A stretch of 55,434 bases of DNA from positions 1 to 55,434 of the forward strand of contig JBBINV010000018.1 of the NCBI GenBank assembly GCA_037443705.1, given 5' to 3'. Positions within the stretch are counted from its first letter, which is position 1, and each line of letters starts with the position of its first letter. Under the pieces are notes generated by a model. The model did no database searches. It was not told where the DNA came from and worked only from the letters and a program-made list of their open reading frames with translations. Below are positions 24,316 to 33,897 of this stretch, one piece after another. Source of the DNA: 2-02-FULL-66-14 sp037443705. GTDB lineage: Bacteria; Pseudomonadota; Gammaproteobacteria; Burkholderiales; SG8-39. A program made the translations under genes and the position numbers.

Positions 24316-25065
24316 ATGCGAATCACGGCTCCCTACGGCTACGACGAGATCGTGCCGCTCCGGAAGGAGCACCGCGTGCTGGTCCCCGCGGGCGGCACGC
24401 CTGCGTTCTGCCGCACGCTCAACGCAATCGCGATCTCGTTCTCCGAGTTCGTCCCTGCGGCGCGCGACTACCCGCTCGTGTTCGCGAGCGCCGACCGCGG
24501 CCGAAGCTTCGCCCCGGTCGCGGTGCTCGGCATCGCCGAGGGGCAGAACCTGTTCGTGGACGCCACGGGCGAATGGGACCGCAGCTGCTACCTGCCCGCT
24601 TTCGTGCGCCGTTATCCATTTTGCATCTCGAAGCTCTACGTCGACGGCGAGCCGCGCAGCGAGCGGGTGGTGTGCGTGGCGAAAGCCTATGTCGACGCCG
24701 GCGGCGTGGAGCTCTTCGACGCCGGGGGCCGGCCCACCGCGCGCTGGCGCGAAACCGAGCGGCTGCTCGCCGAATACGAAGCGGATCTGGACCGCACTGC
24801 GCAGCTGTGCGCGGCGCTCGCGCGCCTGGAGGTCCTGCAGCCCTTCAGCATGCAGGTGCTCGAGGGCGGGCAGCGCGCAGTCCGCCTTGCCGGCATATAC
24901 CGGGTGGACGAGGCGAGGCTCGCGGATCTGCGGCCGGCGAGCCACAAGGTGCTGGTCGAAAAGGGTTTCATGGGCCGGATCTACGCCCACCTGAATTCCC
25001 TGGAGAACTTCTCGCGCCTGTACGCGCGCGAGCGCGCCCTGCCTCAGCGGGCCGAGGCGAGGTAG
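24316..25065 (+). CDS. SapC-family protein
   Basis: 249-residue soluble protein matching the SapC family (PF07277 as I recall). It was named after a gene beside a Campylobacter S-layer locus and is now seen in many Proteobacteria without an S-layer. Typical blocks: HRVLVPAGGTPAFCRTLNAI, DYPLVFASADRGRSFAPVAV, EGQNLFVDATGEWDRSCYLP and AFVRRYPFCISKLY. Function unknown. A TAGAAT box at 24300-24305 stands only 10 bases from the ATG, so the transcript may have almost no leader. The 3' end overlaps the convergent Nudix gene by 22 bases. No S-layer or secretion genes are near. Confidence 0.85.
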   Translation: MRITAPYGYDEIVPLRKEHRVLVPAGGTPAFCRTLNAIAISFSEFVPAARDYPLVFASADRGRSFAPVAVLGIAEGQNLFVDATGEWDRSCYLPAFVRRYPFCISKLYVDGEPRSERVVCVAKAYVDAGGVELFDAGGRPTARWRETERLLAEYEADLDRTAQLCAALARLEVLQPFSMQVLEGGQRAVRLAGIYRVDEARLADLRPASHKVLVEKGFMGRIYAHLNSLENFSRLYARERALPQRAEAR

Positions 25066-25706
25066 CGGTAGAAATTGACCAGCATCGCCGCAGTCGCGCC
25101 CCAGATGGTGTGCCCGCGCCAGGAAATCGCGAAATACTGGACTGGCCGGCCCTGGATTTCGCGCGTGTGGCGCTCGTGGTGCGCAGGGTCTAGCAGGAAC
25201 GAGAGCGGCACCTCGAACACCTCGTCGACCTCGTAGGCATCGATTCTGAGCTCGAACGGAGGCGAGACCACGCCGACCACCGGCGTGACGCGGAAGCCCG
25301 TGCGCGTGCGATATTCGGAAAGCCTGCCGAGGAGTTCTACGCACGCGGCCTCCAGCCCGATCTCCTCGCGCGTCTCCCGGAGCGCCGTCTCTTCGGGCGA
25401 GCCGTCGCGCGGCTCGGCGCGTCCGCCGGGAAAGCTCACCTGCCCCGAATGCGCCTTGAGATGCGCAGTGCGGCGCGTGAAAAGCACCGTGAGCTCCTCG
25501 GCCCGCGCGACGATCGGCATCAGCACCGAAGCGGGCGTGAGCGCGGGGTCGTCCGGGCGCGCCCCCGGGTCGCCGTAGATCGTCTCCCCGGGCGGCGCCG
25601 CGGTGGCGAAATGACGCCGCAACCAGGCGACATCGAGCTCGAGCAACCCATCACGTACCAGCGTCGCCCGCATCCGGAATATCCGCCCCCGCGTAGCTGT
25701 TGGCAT
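25044..25706 (-). CDS. Nudix hydrolase, CoA pyrophosphatase type (NudL-like)
   Basis: About 220-residue Nudix protein. The Nudix box reads GRAEPRDGSPEETALRETRE followed by EIGL. Just before it is the NudL/UPF0035 signature LFTRRTAHLKAHSGQVSFPG, which marks hydrolases that cleave CoA and its derivatives to 3',5'-ADP and acyl/phosphopantetheine. Two starts are possible: ATG 25706 (used here) and ATG 25673; neither has a good Shine-Dalgarno, and the conserved part begins about residue 15 of the longer form. A frame extension to 25958 runs through the divergent gene and is rejected. It converges on SapC with a 22-base overlap. Confidence 0.9.
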   Translation of the reverse strand: MPTATRGRIFRMRATLVRDGLLELDVAWLRRHFATAAPPGETIYGDPGARPDDPALTPASVLMPIVARAEELTVLFTRRTAHLKAHSGQVSFPGGRAEPRDGSPEETALRETREEIGLEAACVELLGRLSEYRTRTGFRVTPVVGVVSPPFELRIDAYEVDEVFEVPLSFLLDPAHHERHTREIQGRPVQYFAISWRGHTIWGATAAMLVNFYRYLASAR

Positions 25707-25772
25707 CGTGTCCGGCGGCGACGCCGGGCACGATCCGAGATCAAACGTCCCAATCAAGGAATAGGAGGAACC

Positions 25773-26012
25773 ATGAAACGCACCGCCCTGCTTGTCACTC
25801 TCGCGTTCGCCGCCCCTCTCGCGCTCGCGAGCAGCTGTCCCAAGGAGATGAAGGCCATCGACGCCGCCCTGCCGGGCGCCAAGCTCGACGCCGCCAAGAT
25901 GGCCGAAGTCAGGAAGCTGCGCGCCGACGGCGAGGCGATGCACAAGGCGGGCAAGCATGCCGAGTCGATGGAAGCGCTCGGCAAGGCGAAAGGAATGCTC
26001 GGCATCAAGTAG
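25773..26012 (+). CDS. Small secreted hypothetical protein
   Basis: 79 residues with a textbook signal peptide (KRTALLVTLAFAAPLALASS), likely cleaved after Ala-Ser-Ser or the preceding Ala. The mature 59 residues are helical and Lys/Ala/Met-rich, with one Cys next to the cleavage region (SSCPKEMKAIDAALPG). Heptad-like KMAEVRKLRADGEAMHKAGK suggests a small helical hairpin. ATG 25773 has a perfect AGGAGG at 25763-25768, supporting real expression. I do not recognise the family well. Periplasmic location is inferred; the Cys is not in a lipobox. Confidence 0.75.
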   Translation: MKRTALLVTLAFAAPLALASSCPKEMKAIDAALPGAKLDAAKMAEVRKLRADGEAMHKAGKHAESMEALGKAKGMLGIK

Positions 26013-26018
26013 GAATTC

Positions 26019-26990
26019 TCAAGGCAGCAGGATCACGGAGCCCGTGGTCCTGCGCGCCTCGAGGTCGCGGTGTGCGTTTGCCGCATCGGCGAGCTTGTAG
26101 CGCGCGGTGATCTCGATTTTCACCTTTCCGGATTTCACTACGTCGAAGAGCGCGCTCGAGGCCGCTTCGAGATCGGCGCGCGCGGCGACGTAGGTCATGA
26201 GCGTCGGGCGCGTCACGTAGAGCGAGCCCTTCTGCGAGAGGATTCCCAGGTTCACCGGGGGTACCGCGCCCGAGGAATTGCCGAAGGACACCATCAGTCC
26301 GAGGGGCCGCAGGCAGTCCAGCGACCCGTCCCACGTGGTCTTGCCGACCGAGTCGTACACCACCGGCACGCCCTTTCCGCAGGTAAGCGTCTTCACTTTC
26401 TCTGCGAAATTCTCTCGCGTGTACACGATCGGGTGGTCGCAGCCGTGCGCCTTCGCAATCGCGGCCTTCTCGTCGGAGCCTACGGTGCCGATCACGGTCG
26501 CGCCGAGCGCCTTCAGCCACTGGCAGGCGATCAGCCCGACGCCGCCGGCGGCAGCGTGGAACAGAACCGTGTCGCCCTTCTTCACGGCGTAAGTGCGATG
26601 CGTGAGGTACCACACCGTCATGCCCTTCAGCATCATCGAGGCGGCCTGCTCGTCCGTGATGCCGTCGGGAATCTTCACCAGCCGGTCCGCGGGCACGAGC
26701 CGCGCCTCGCAATACGAGCCGACCTGGCCTGTGTAGGCGACGCGGTCGCCCGGCTTCACCGCCGTCACGCCCGGTCCCACTGCCTCGACCACGCCCGCGC
26801 CCTCGTTGCCTGCGCCCGACGGAAGCGGCATCGGATAGAGCCCGGAGCGCTGGTAAGTGTCGATGTAGTTGACGCCGATCGCGGTGTGGCGGATGCGCGC
26901 CTGGCCGGCTCCCGGCGCACCCACCTCGACCTCGTCCATCTGAAGCACTTCCGGACCACCGATCTTGTGGAATCTAACTGCCTTGGCCAT
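26019..26990 (-). CDS. NADPH:quinone oxidoreductase (zeta-crystallin type)
   Basis: 323-residue medium-chain dehydrogenase/reductase that reduces quinones by one-electron transfer with NADPH. The N-terminal GroES-like domain starts AKAVRFHKIGGPEVLQMDEV, with INYID-like GVNYIDTYQRSGLYP. The Rossmann fold has VLFHAAAGGVGLIACQWLKA (residues about 142-161). Zinc-binding cysteines of alcohol dehydrogenases are absent, as expected for QOR. It is the last gene in a run maeB, patatin, phaM, qor on the minus strand, starting 29 bases after phaM; AGGAGG precedes ATG 26990. Confidence 0.93.
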   Translation of the reverse strand: MAKAVRFHKIGGPEVLQMDEVEVGAPGAGQARIRHTAIGVNYIDTYQRSGLYPMPLPSGAGNEGAGVVEAVGPGVTAVKPGDRVAYTGQVGSYCEARLVPADRLVKIPDGITDEQAASMMLKGMTVWYLTHRTYAVKKGDTVLFHAAAGGVGLIACQWLKALGATVIGTVGSDEKAAIAKAHGCDHPIVYTRENFAEKVKTLTCGKGVPVVYDSVGKTTWDGSLDCLRPLGLMVSFGNSSGAVPPVNLGILSQKGSLYVTRPTLMTYVAARADLEAASSALFDVVKSGKVKIEITARYKLADAANAHRDLEARRTTGSVILLP

Positions 26991-27019
26991 TCAAACCTCC
27001 TCAGGTCAGAAATCAGGGT

Positions 27020-27400
27020 TCACTTCGCGTTCCCGTCCTTCTCTTCCTTCGCGGGCGCCGGCGTCGCGCCGCTCATCGCCTGCTGCATCGCGGCCCACGG
27101 CCACAGCATCGGGTTGGGCTCGGTCGCACCCGCGGGCGCGTCCTTGTCCTTTCCGTGCGGCGCGCCCGCGGTCATCGCCTGAAGCGCCGCCTTCTGCATT
27201 TCCAGGCCCTGGATCGCCATGCGAAGCATGTTGAGGTTCATTGCGAGCCAGCCTTCGACGGACTTCAGTTCAGCGATTCGCCGTTCGACCTCGTTCGGAT
27301 CGAGCGTGGGCATCGCCATGCCGGGAACGGGCACGCCGAGCGGTCCCCACAGACGGCGGAACAGTTCGAACGGGTCTTGCGGCGGCTGCGGCGTCGACAT
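27020..27400 (-). CDS. phaM: PhaM-type polyhydroxyalkanoate granule regulatory protein
   Basis: 126-residue protein. The N-terminal half DPFELFRRLWGPLGVPVPGM, followed by EVERRIAELKSVEGWLAMNL and NMLRMAIQGLEMQKAALQ, matches PhaM. In Cupriavidus, PhaM activates the PHA synthase and links granules to the nucleoid. The C-terminus here is short and lysine-containing (KEEKDGNAK), weaker than the long basic tails of some PhaM proteins, so DNA binding may be reduced. No phaC, phaP or phaR gene is in the window. It sits 3 bases downstream of the patatin gene, whose product could act on lipid or polyester, but that is speculative. Confidence 0.85.
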   Translation of the reverse strand: MSTPQPPQDPFELFRRLWGPLGVPVPGMAMPTLDPNEVERRIAELKSVEGWLAMNLNMLRMAIQGLEMQKAALQAMTAGAPHGKDKDAPAGATEPNPMLWPWAAMQQAMSGATPAPAKEEKDGNAK

Positions 27401-27403
27401 GGC

Positions 27404-28582
27404 TCAGGTTCCTTCGAAAAACCGGCGCACCTCGGCCTCGCGCGCGACGGTGTCCTGGTAGCCCAGGTCGATCAGCGCGCGGCAGAACGGCTCCTCGAAC
27501 AGCAGGTAGCTCGCGAGGTTCGACCCGGCGCGGTTGAGCGCGCCCGTGGGCCGCAGCACGAAGCGGATCATCGGCGGCAGCTCGTGCACGAACCGCGCCG
27601 CGATGCGCTCGATCGGCTGCGAGGGCGAGATGAACATCACGTTGACCGGGCGCAGCTGCGTGCGCTCCCGGCGCGCCTCCTCCGGAATGAGCGAGAGCGT
27701 CCGGTTGATCCGCTCCATGCGCTCGATGTCCACCATCAGGCTGTCGAGAAAGATCGAATTGAGCGCGTGGCCAGCGATCTGCGCGAGCGACGGATAGACG
27801 TTCGAGCGTGCGCGCGCCTGATCGGTCGCCTGGCGGCCGGTGCCGACCACCATCACGCGGTCCGCCCCCAGGTGCAGCGCCGGGCTGACGGGCGCGATCT
27901 GGCGCATCGAGCCGTCGCCGAAGTATTCCCGATGCACCTTCACCGCCGGGAAGATAAACGGCAGCGCCGAAGAGGCGAGAAGGTACTCGAGCTTGAGCGG
28001 CACCGCGGCGCCGACGCGCTGCTGGCGCTCCCAGCCCTCGACCCCCGGCCCGGCCTGGAAGAACGACACGCTCTGCCCGGAGGTGTAGCCCGATGCGGTC
28101 ACGCTGACAGCGAAAAGCGCGCCGGACTCGATGTGCGCCTGGATGCGATCGAACGCGAGGAACCTCTCGAGCATCTCCCCCAGCGGCGCGTTGTCCAGCA
28201 GCGAGATCGGGTTCTGGCGCGACAGCCACGACAGAGCGCCGATCCAGCGCATGCCGCGCCGCACGATGCTCGCGACGTCAGTCCGGTACACGAGCTCGCA
28301 GCGCATGTGCTCCCAGACTTCGAGCAGGTTGCCGACTGCGCGCGTGAAGTTGTCGGCGAATACCGCGAGCGCCGTGGCGTTGATGGCGCCTGCGGAAGTG
28401 CCGCAAAGGATCGGAAAGGGGTTTCGGACCGGGCTTCCGAGAATGTCGCGCACCGCCTTGACCACCCCGACCTGGTAGGCGGCACGCGCCCCGCCCCCGG
28501 TGAGCACGAGCCCCGGCCGCGGCCGGTCGCGACCGATCGGAAAGGCGGCGACGTTGCGCTGCTCTGCCGCTTCGCTCGCCAT
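27404..28582 (-). CDS. Patatin-like phospholipase
   Basis: 392-residue Ser-Asp dyad acyl hydrolase. The oxyanion loop is GLVLTGGGARAAYQVGV (residues about 24-40), the nucleophile is the Ser in CGTSAGAINA (GxSxG) and the catalytic Asp is in EYFGDGSMRQIAP. No signal peptide is visible, so it is probably cytosolic or peripheral. The start ATG 28582 lies 8 bases after the maeB stop. Downstream phaM follows after 3 bases. Known relatives cleave phospholipids or acyl esters; substrate is not decidable from sequence. Confidence 0.92.
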   Translation of the reverse strand: MASEAAEQRNVAAFPIGRDRPRPGLVLTGGGARAAYQVGVVKAVRDILGSPVRNPFPILCGTSAGAINATALAVFADNFTRAVGNLLEVWEHMRCELVYRTDVASIVRRGMRWIGALSWLSRQNPISLLDNAPLGEMLERFLAFDRIQAHIESGALFAVSVTASGYTSGQSVSFFQAGPGVEGWERQQRVGAAVPLKLEYLLASSALPFIFPAVKVHREYFGDGSMRQIAPVSPALHLGADRVMVVGTGRQATDQARARSNVYPSLAQIAGHALNSIFLDSLMVDIERMERINRTLSLIPEEARRERTQLRPVNVMFISPSQPIERIAARFVHELPPMIRFVLRPTGALNRAGSNLASYLLFEEPFCRALIDLGYQDTVAREAEVRRFFEGT

Positions 28583-28590
28583 CGCGCGCC

Positions 28591-30868
<2,278 letters not shown>

Positions 30869-30885
<17 letters not shown>

Positions 30886-32104
30886 TTCGAGAAATTATAT
30901 CAACCGCCTCCTCCGTATAATCCCCGCCACCATCGACATCCTCGAACGCATACGAGCGGCGCGGCGCGCGGCCGAGATCCAGCCCTTCGAGGTGATGGAC
31001 GTGCTCGCGCGCGCCCACGCGCTCGAGGCCGCCGGCCGGCGCGTCGTGCACATGGAGATCGGCGAGCCGGATTTCACCGCGCCGCCGCCGGTGGTCGAGG
31101 CAGCGGTCCGCGCGCTTCGGGCAGGAATCACCGCGTACACGCCGTCCCTCGGCCTGGCGCCGCTGCGCGAGGCGATCGCGCGCCACTACGCCGCGCGCTT
31201 CGCGGTCGAAGTCTCGCCGGGACGCATCGCCGTCACCGCGGGCGCCTCGGGCGGGCTGCTGCTCGTGCTCGCGCTCTACGTCGACCGCGACGACGAGATC
31301 CTGGTGCCGGACCCGGGCTATCCGGGCTACCGGCATTTCGTGCGGGCCTTCGAAGGCGCCGCCAGGCCGCTGCGGGTCCACGCGGCGAGCGGCTTTCAGC
31401 CCACGCTCGAGATGGTGCGCGAGGCCTGGGGCGAGCGCACGCGCGGCGTGCTCCTCGGCTCTCCCGCCAACCCGACGGGCACGTCGATCCGCCCGGAGGA
31501 GCTGCGTCGCATCGCCGAGTTCGCGGCCGAGCGCGGCGGCGTGCTCGTCGTGGACGAGATCTACCAGGGACTGGTGTACGGGCGGCCCGCCGTCACCGCG
31601 CTCGGGCTGCCCGGGGAAGTGGCGATCGTCAACAGCTTCTCGAAATACTTCTGCATGACCGGGTGGCGCCTGGGCTGGGTGGTGCTGCCGCAGGCGCGGG
31701 TTCGCAGCCTCGAAAAGCTCGCGCAGCACTTCTTCATCTGCCCCCCCACGGTGGCGCAGCACGCAGGGATCGCGGCGCTCGGCGCCGAGGCGCTCGCCGC
31801 CTATGAGGCGCGGCGCGCCGAGTTCGGCCTGCGGCGCGACTTCCTGCTCCCGGTGCTCGATCGCGCGGGGCTCGCGGTTCCCGCAGTGCCGGACGGCGCG
31901 TTTTACGTGTACGCGGACTGCTCGCGCTTCGGCGGCGCGCGGCGCTTCACCCGCGAGCTCCTCGAGCAGGAGGCCGTCGCCGCCACGCCCGGTACGGACT
32001 TCGGCGCCAACGGCACCGAGAACTTCGTCCGCTTCGCTTACACGCGGGCGATCGCCGAGCTGGAAGAGGCCGCCGCGCGGCTCCTGAGGTTCTGCGGCCG
32101 CTAG
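30869..32104 (+). CDS. Pyridoxal-phosphate aminotransferase, class I/II (start codon unclear)
   Basis: Fold-type I aminotransferase of about 390 residues, AspC/DapC-like. Conserved parts are HMEIGEPDFTAPPPVVEAAV, PANPTGTS, the PLP lysine in NSFSKYFCMTGWRLGW and the C-terminal Arg in ENFVRFAYTRAI. The conserved N-terminus (RAAEIQPFEVMDVLARAHAL) must be translated, yet between the TTG at 30869, inside maeB, and the GTG/ATG at 30992-30997 there is no ATG, GTG or TTG in frame. A TATAAT at 30916 would make RNA starting near 30928, beyond the TTG. The true start may be a non-standard codon such as ATC or ATA near 30932-30956. Coordinates give the maximal frame. Confidence 0.85.
30894..30921. promoter_or_regulatory. 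Back-to-back -10 boxes of the divergent maeB and aminotransferase genes
   Basis: On the minus strand TATAAT occupies 30899-30894, 9 bases before the maeB GTG. On the plus strand TATAAT occupies 30916-30921. The two promoters overlap within 30 bases, so RNA polymerase binding should be mutually exclusive. The -35 boxes are weak in both directions. Both transcripts would start at or next to the coding sequence. Confidence 0.5.
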
Positions 32105-32105
32105 C

Positions 32106-32798
32106 TCAGATCCGGCGCTGGCGCGCCGCCGTCTGCGCGAGGCGTGCGCGCTCGGCGAGCACCTTGCGTGCGTACTGCGAGGTGGGCTCGTCGAACGCGC
32201 CGGCGTACATCTGGAGCGCGGTCTCGGTCTCGCCGAAGCGTCGCAGGTACTCGCGCAGGATCTGAGTTCCGACCTGAAGGTTCACCTCGGGATCGAGCAG
32301 CGCGATCTCGCCGCCGTGCTCCAGCAGCCGATCCTGGTGGTACTTCGGCAGCACCTGCATCAGGCCCTTGGCGCCGAGCACACTCTCGGCAACGGGGTTG
32401 AAGCGCGACTCCACGGCCACCACCGCGAGGATCAGGAGGGGATCGACCCGCTGCTCGGTGCCGATGCGATAGGCCGCCGCGACGAACGCCGCGACCGCCT
32501 GCTCCGCGACGCGGAATCGGCTGGAGATCAGTTCCGCGACCGCGCGCTGCTCGCGCTCGCTCGCGCTTTCGGCGGCCGCTGCCTGGATCGGCCCTGCCGC
32601 CACCGTGCTCACGCCGCCGTCCGCGGCGCTTGCCGCGAGCGCCACGCCCTTGCGGAGCAGCGTTTCGCGGGGCGCCGGAAGCAGCAACGCCAGGACCGCG
32701 CCGAGCCCGACCAGCGCAAGGAGCCCGCGCGCTAACGAGAACACGCGAAGCGCCGCGGCGAAGCCCGCCGGCCGGAGTGAGCCATTCGTTGTGTCCAT
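32106..32798 (-). CDS. Lytic murein transglycosylase, SLT domain, membrane-anchored
   Basis: 230-residue peptidoglycan lytic enzyme. An N-terminal hydrophobic segment (LARGLLALVGLGAVLALLLP, residues about 21-40) acts as uncleaved anchor or signal. The SLT domain has the catalytic Glu in LAVVAVESRFNPVAES, then GAKGLMQVLPKYHQ and the helical end LQMYAGAFDEPTSQYARKV. ATG 32798 is chosen because GGAGGT stands 8 bases upstream. A longer frame to 32996 would start inside the -10 box of the promoter at 32992-33021 and so cannot be made from it. This leaves an unusually long leader of about 190 bases. The 3' end meets the aminotransferase stop with one base between. Confidence 0.92.
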   Translation of the reverse strand: MDTTNGSLRPAGFAAALRVFSLARGLLALVGLGAVLALLLPAPRETLLRKGVALAASAADGGVSTVAAGPIQAAAAESASEREQRAVAELISSRFRVAEQAVAAFVAAAYRIGTEQRVDPLLILAVVAVESRFNPVAESVLGAKGLMQVLPKYHQDRLLEHGGEIALLDPEVNLQVGTQILREYLRRFGETETALQMYAGAFDEPTSQYARKVLAERARLAQTAARQRRI

Positions 32799-32882
32799 CC
32801 TGCACCTCCACGAATCGAGCGCCATCCGCCGCCTCGCCCCGCACGAAGCGCCCGCGCCATGGGCGGGAATCGGTTCGGAAGA

Positions 32883-32955
32883 CAGGGAGCCCCTGAGGGC
32901 CAGCTGCAGTCCCGAGAGCGGGGAGTAACCCCTTGGACTGTGCGGCTTAAGCTGG
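32883..32955 (-). ncRNA. Candidate structured 5' leader element of the lytic transglycosylase mRNA
   Basis: In RNA sense (minus strand), nested complementary arms are seen. The outer pair is CCAGCU/AGCUGG (32955-32950 with 32905-32900), the middle pair CAGUCC/GGACUG (32940-32935 with 32912-32907) and the apical pair GGGG/CCCC closing UUACU (32932-32920). A second hairpin CAGGG-GCU-CCCUG follows at 32895-32883. A CCCGC/GCGGG hairpin lies nearer the ribosome site. There is no U-tract, so it is not a terminator. I cannot match it to a known riboswitch class. Read by eye only; no folding energy was computed. Confidence 0.4.
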
Positions 32956-32991
32956 AGTTTCAGCAGCGGATATTGCGGCGCAGCGGGGCGG

Positions 32992-33021
32992 ATCATAGCC
33001 TGGAATCCGCAATGTTGTCAA
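32992..33021 (-). promoter_or_regulatory. Sigma70 promoter of the lytic transglycosylase gene
   Basis: Minus strand TTGACA (33021-33016), 18-base spacer, TATGAT (32997-32992). This is among the best promoters in the window. Transcription should begin near 32985, about 187 bases before the ATG at 32798. Confidence 0.7.
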
Positions 33022-33254
33022 CCACTTCCACCGTCAGGCGGATACTGGCCTGGCAACGCGAAACGGCCGAGTCTGGCGCACATTCCATAGGCGGAGACAC
33101 GGTCGCAAGCCGGTAGAATCTCGCGGTCCAGGGAAGCCGCGCGGACCGGCCCGGACCGTTCGGTGTCGGCCGAACGACCCAGGCAGGTCCGCCCGAGCTT
33201 CGAAGGGCCTGGCAAGGGGCTTTCGCCCCCGCCACATTCCCGATCGGTTCCCGG
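33022..33254. other. Non-coding stretch between the transglycosylase promoter and the H1-like gene
   Basis: No convincing coding frame is present here. Two perfect hairpins occur: GTTCGG/CCGAAC (33158-33163 with 33170-33175) and GGGGC-TTTC-GCCCC (33216-33229). The latter lies 25 bases after the H1-like stop and could help end that transcript, although a clear T-tract is missing. A TAGAAT at 33115-33120 on the plus strand has no gene after it. Confidence 0.5.
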
Positions 33255-33554
33255 TTACGGCCGGGAGCCGGTTGGAAACGGCCAGGCGGCAGCTGGATTC
33301 AGCGCGGTTCTCGCGCCAGGTGTCGCAGCCGTCGACGGCGCAGGTGCTGGCGCCGCCGTTACCGCCGGGCTGGCCTCGGGTCTGGCGGGCTTCGACGCCT
33401 TTTTCTTCTTCTTGCCTGCCTTCTTCTTCTTGGCGGCTTTCTTCCTGCCCGCTGCCTTCTTGGCTACCTTCTTCTTGGATGATTTCTTCTTCTTAGATGC
33501 TTTCTTCTTCTTCTTTTTCTTCGCCGCTTTCTTGCCCTTTTTCTTCGTTGCCAT
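33255..33554 (-). CDS. Histone H1-like lysine/alanine-rich basic protein
   Basis: 99 residues. The first about 55 are almost entirely Lys, Ala and Ser (repeats such as KKAAKKKKAGKKKKKASKPA), like the C-terminal tail of histone H1 and the H1-like proteins of Betaproteobacteria (for example the BpH1/AlgP-like type). Such proteins bind DNA non-specifically and may compact the nucleoid. The last 40 residues are Pro/Ala-rich (PAVTAAPAPAPSTAATPG). ATG 33554 has AGGAG 8-12 bases upstream. The low-complexity coding repeat makes the opposite strand an artificial poly-Phe frame. A terminator-like hairpin stands between it and the upstream DUF2442 gene. Confidence 0.85.
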   Translation of the reverse strand: MATKKKGKKAAKKKKKKKASKKKKSSKKKVAKKAAGRKKAAKKKKAGKKKKKASKPARPEASPAVTAAPAPAPSTAATPGARTALNPAAAWPFPTGSRP

Positions 33555-33581
33555 AGCTATCTCCTAGTTGAGTTGCAAGAA

Positions 33582-33606
33582 AAGCCCGGCCCGGGCGGGC
33601 CGGACT
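33582..33606 (-). terminator. Intrinsic terminator after the DUF2442 gene
   Basis: Minus strand: CCGGCCC (33603-33597), loop GCCC, GGGCCGG (33592-33586), then GCTTTTCTT. A second hairpin, GGCGCC-GCGA-GGCGCC flanked by TTCA/TGAA (33633-33609), stands just before it. Confidence 0.6.
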
Positions 33607-33638
33607 ATTCAGGCGCCTCGCGGCGCCGTGAATCCCTT

Positions 33639-33887
33639 TCATCCTGCGCTGCGCGCGGCCAGATCCTGGTACAGGATGTCCGGATCGAGCCGGATGCCCC
33701 CTTCCCAGGTCACCGTCGCAGTCGCGGGATCGACCGACACCTTCTCGAATTCGCGCACGTCGCGCCACAGCCGGAACGCGCCGATCTCGAGCAGATTGCC
33801 GAGAAACACGCTCCCCTCCAGGCCGTCGTCGAACCGGATCCACAGCCTGTAGTCCTCCTGTGCCTTGCACGCAGTCACTCGATGCAT
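33639..33887 (-). CDS. DUF2442 protein
   Basis: 82-residue protein with the DUF2442 pattern: HRVTACKAQEDYRLWIRFDD, then GLEGSVFLGNLLEIGAFRLW, and a C-terminal VTWEGGIRLDPDILYQDLA. Members bind nothing known for certain; some are paired with DUF4160 proteins as putative toxin-antitoxin modules, but no DUF4160 gene is adjacent here. It starts 10 bases after the nrdB stop on the same strand, so it is probably the tail gene of the nrdAB transcript, which would end at the hairpins at 33582-33633. Confidence 0.85.
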   Translation of the reverse strand: MHRVTACKAQEDYRLWIRFDDGLEGSVFLGNLLEIGAFRLWRDVREFEKVSVDPATATVTWEGGIRLDPDILYQDLAARSAG

Positions 33888-33897
33888 GGGGTCCCTT

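Noticed and set aside
32883..32955. Possible c-di-AMP (ydaO) or GEMM-type riboswitch
   Set aside because: Lytic genes can have such switches in other phyla, but I cannot find the conserved core bases of either class, so I report only an unassigned structured leader.
33163..33567. Plus-strand frame encoding poly-Phe hydrophobic runs
   Set aside because: Mirror image of the lysine-rich H1-like gene (AAG read backwards as CTT/TTC).
33639..33887. DUF2442/DUF4160 toxin-antitoxin pair
   Set aside because: No DUF4160 frame is adjacent; the gene follows nrdB and precedes a terminator.
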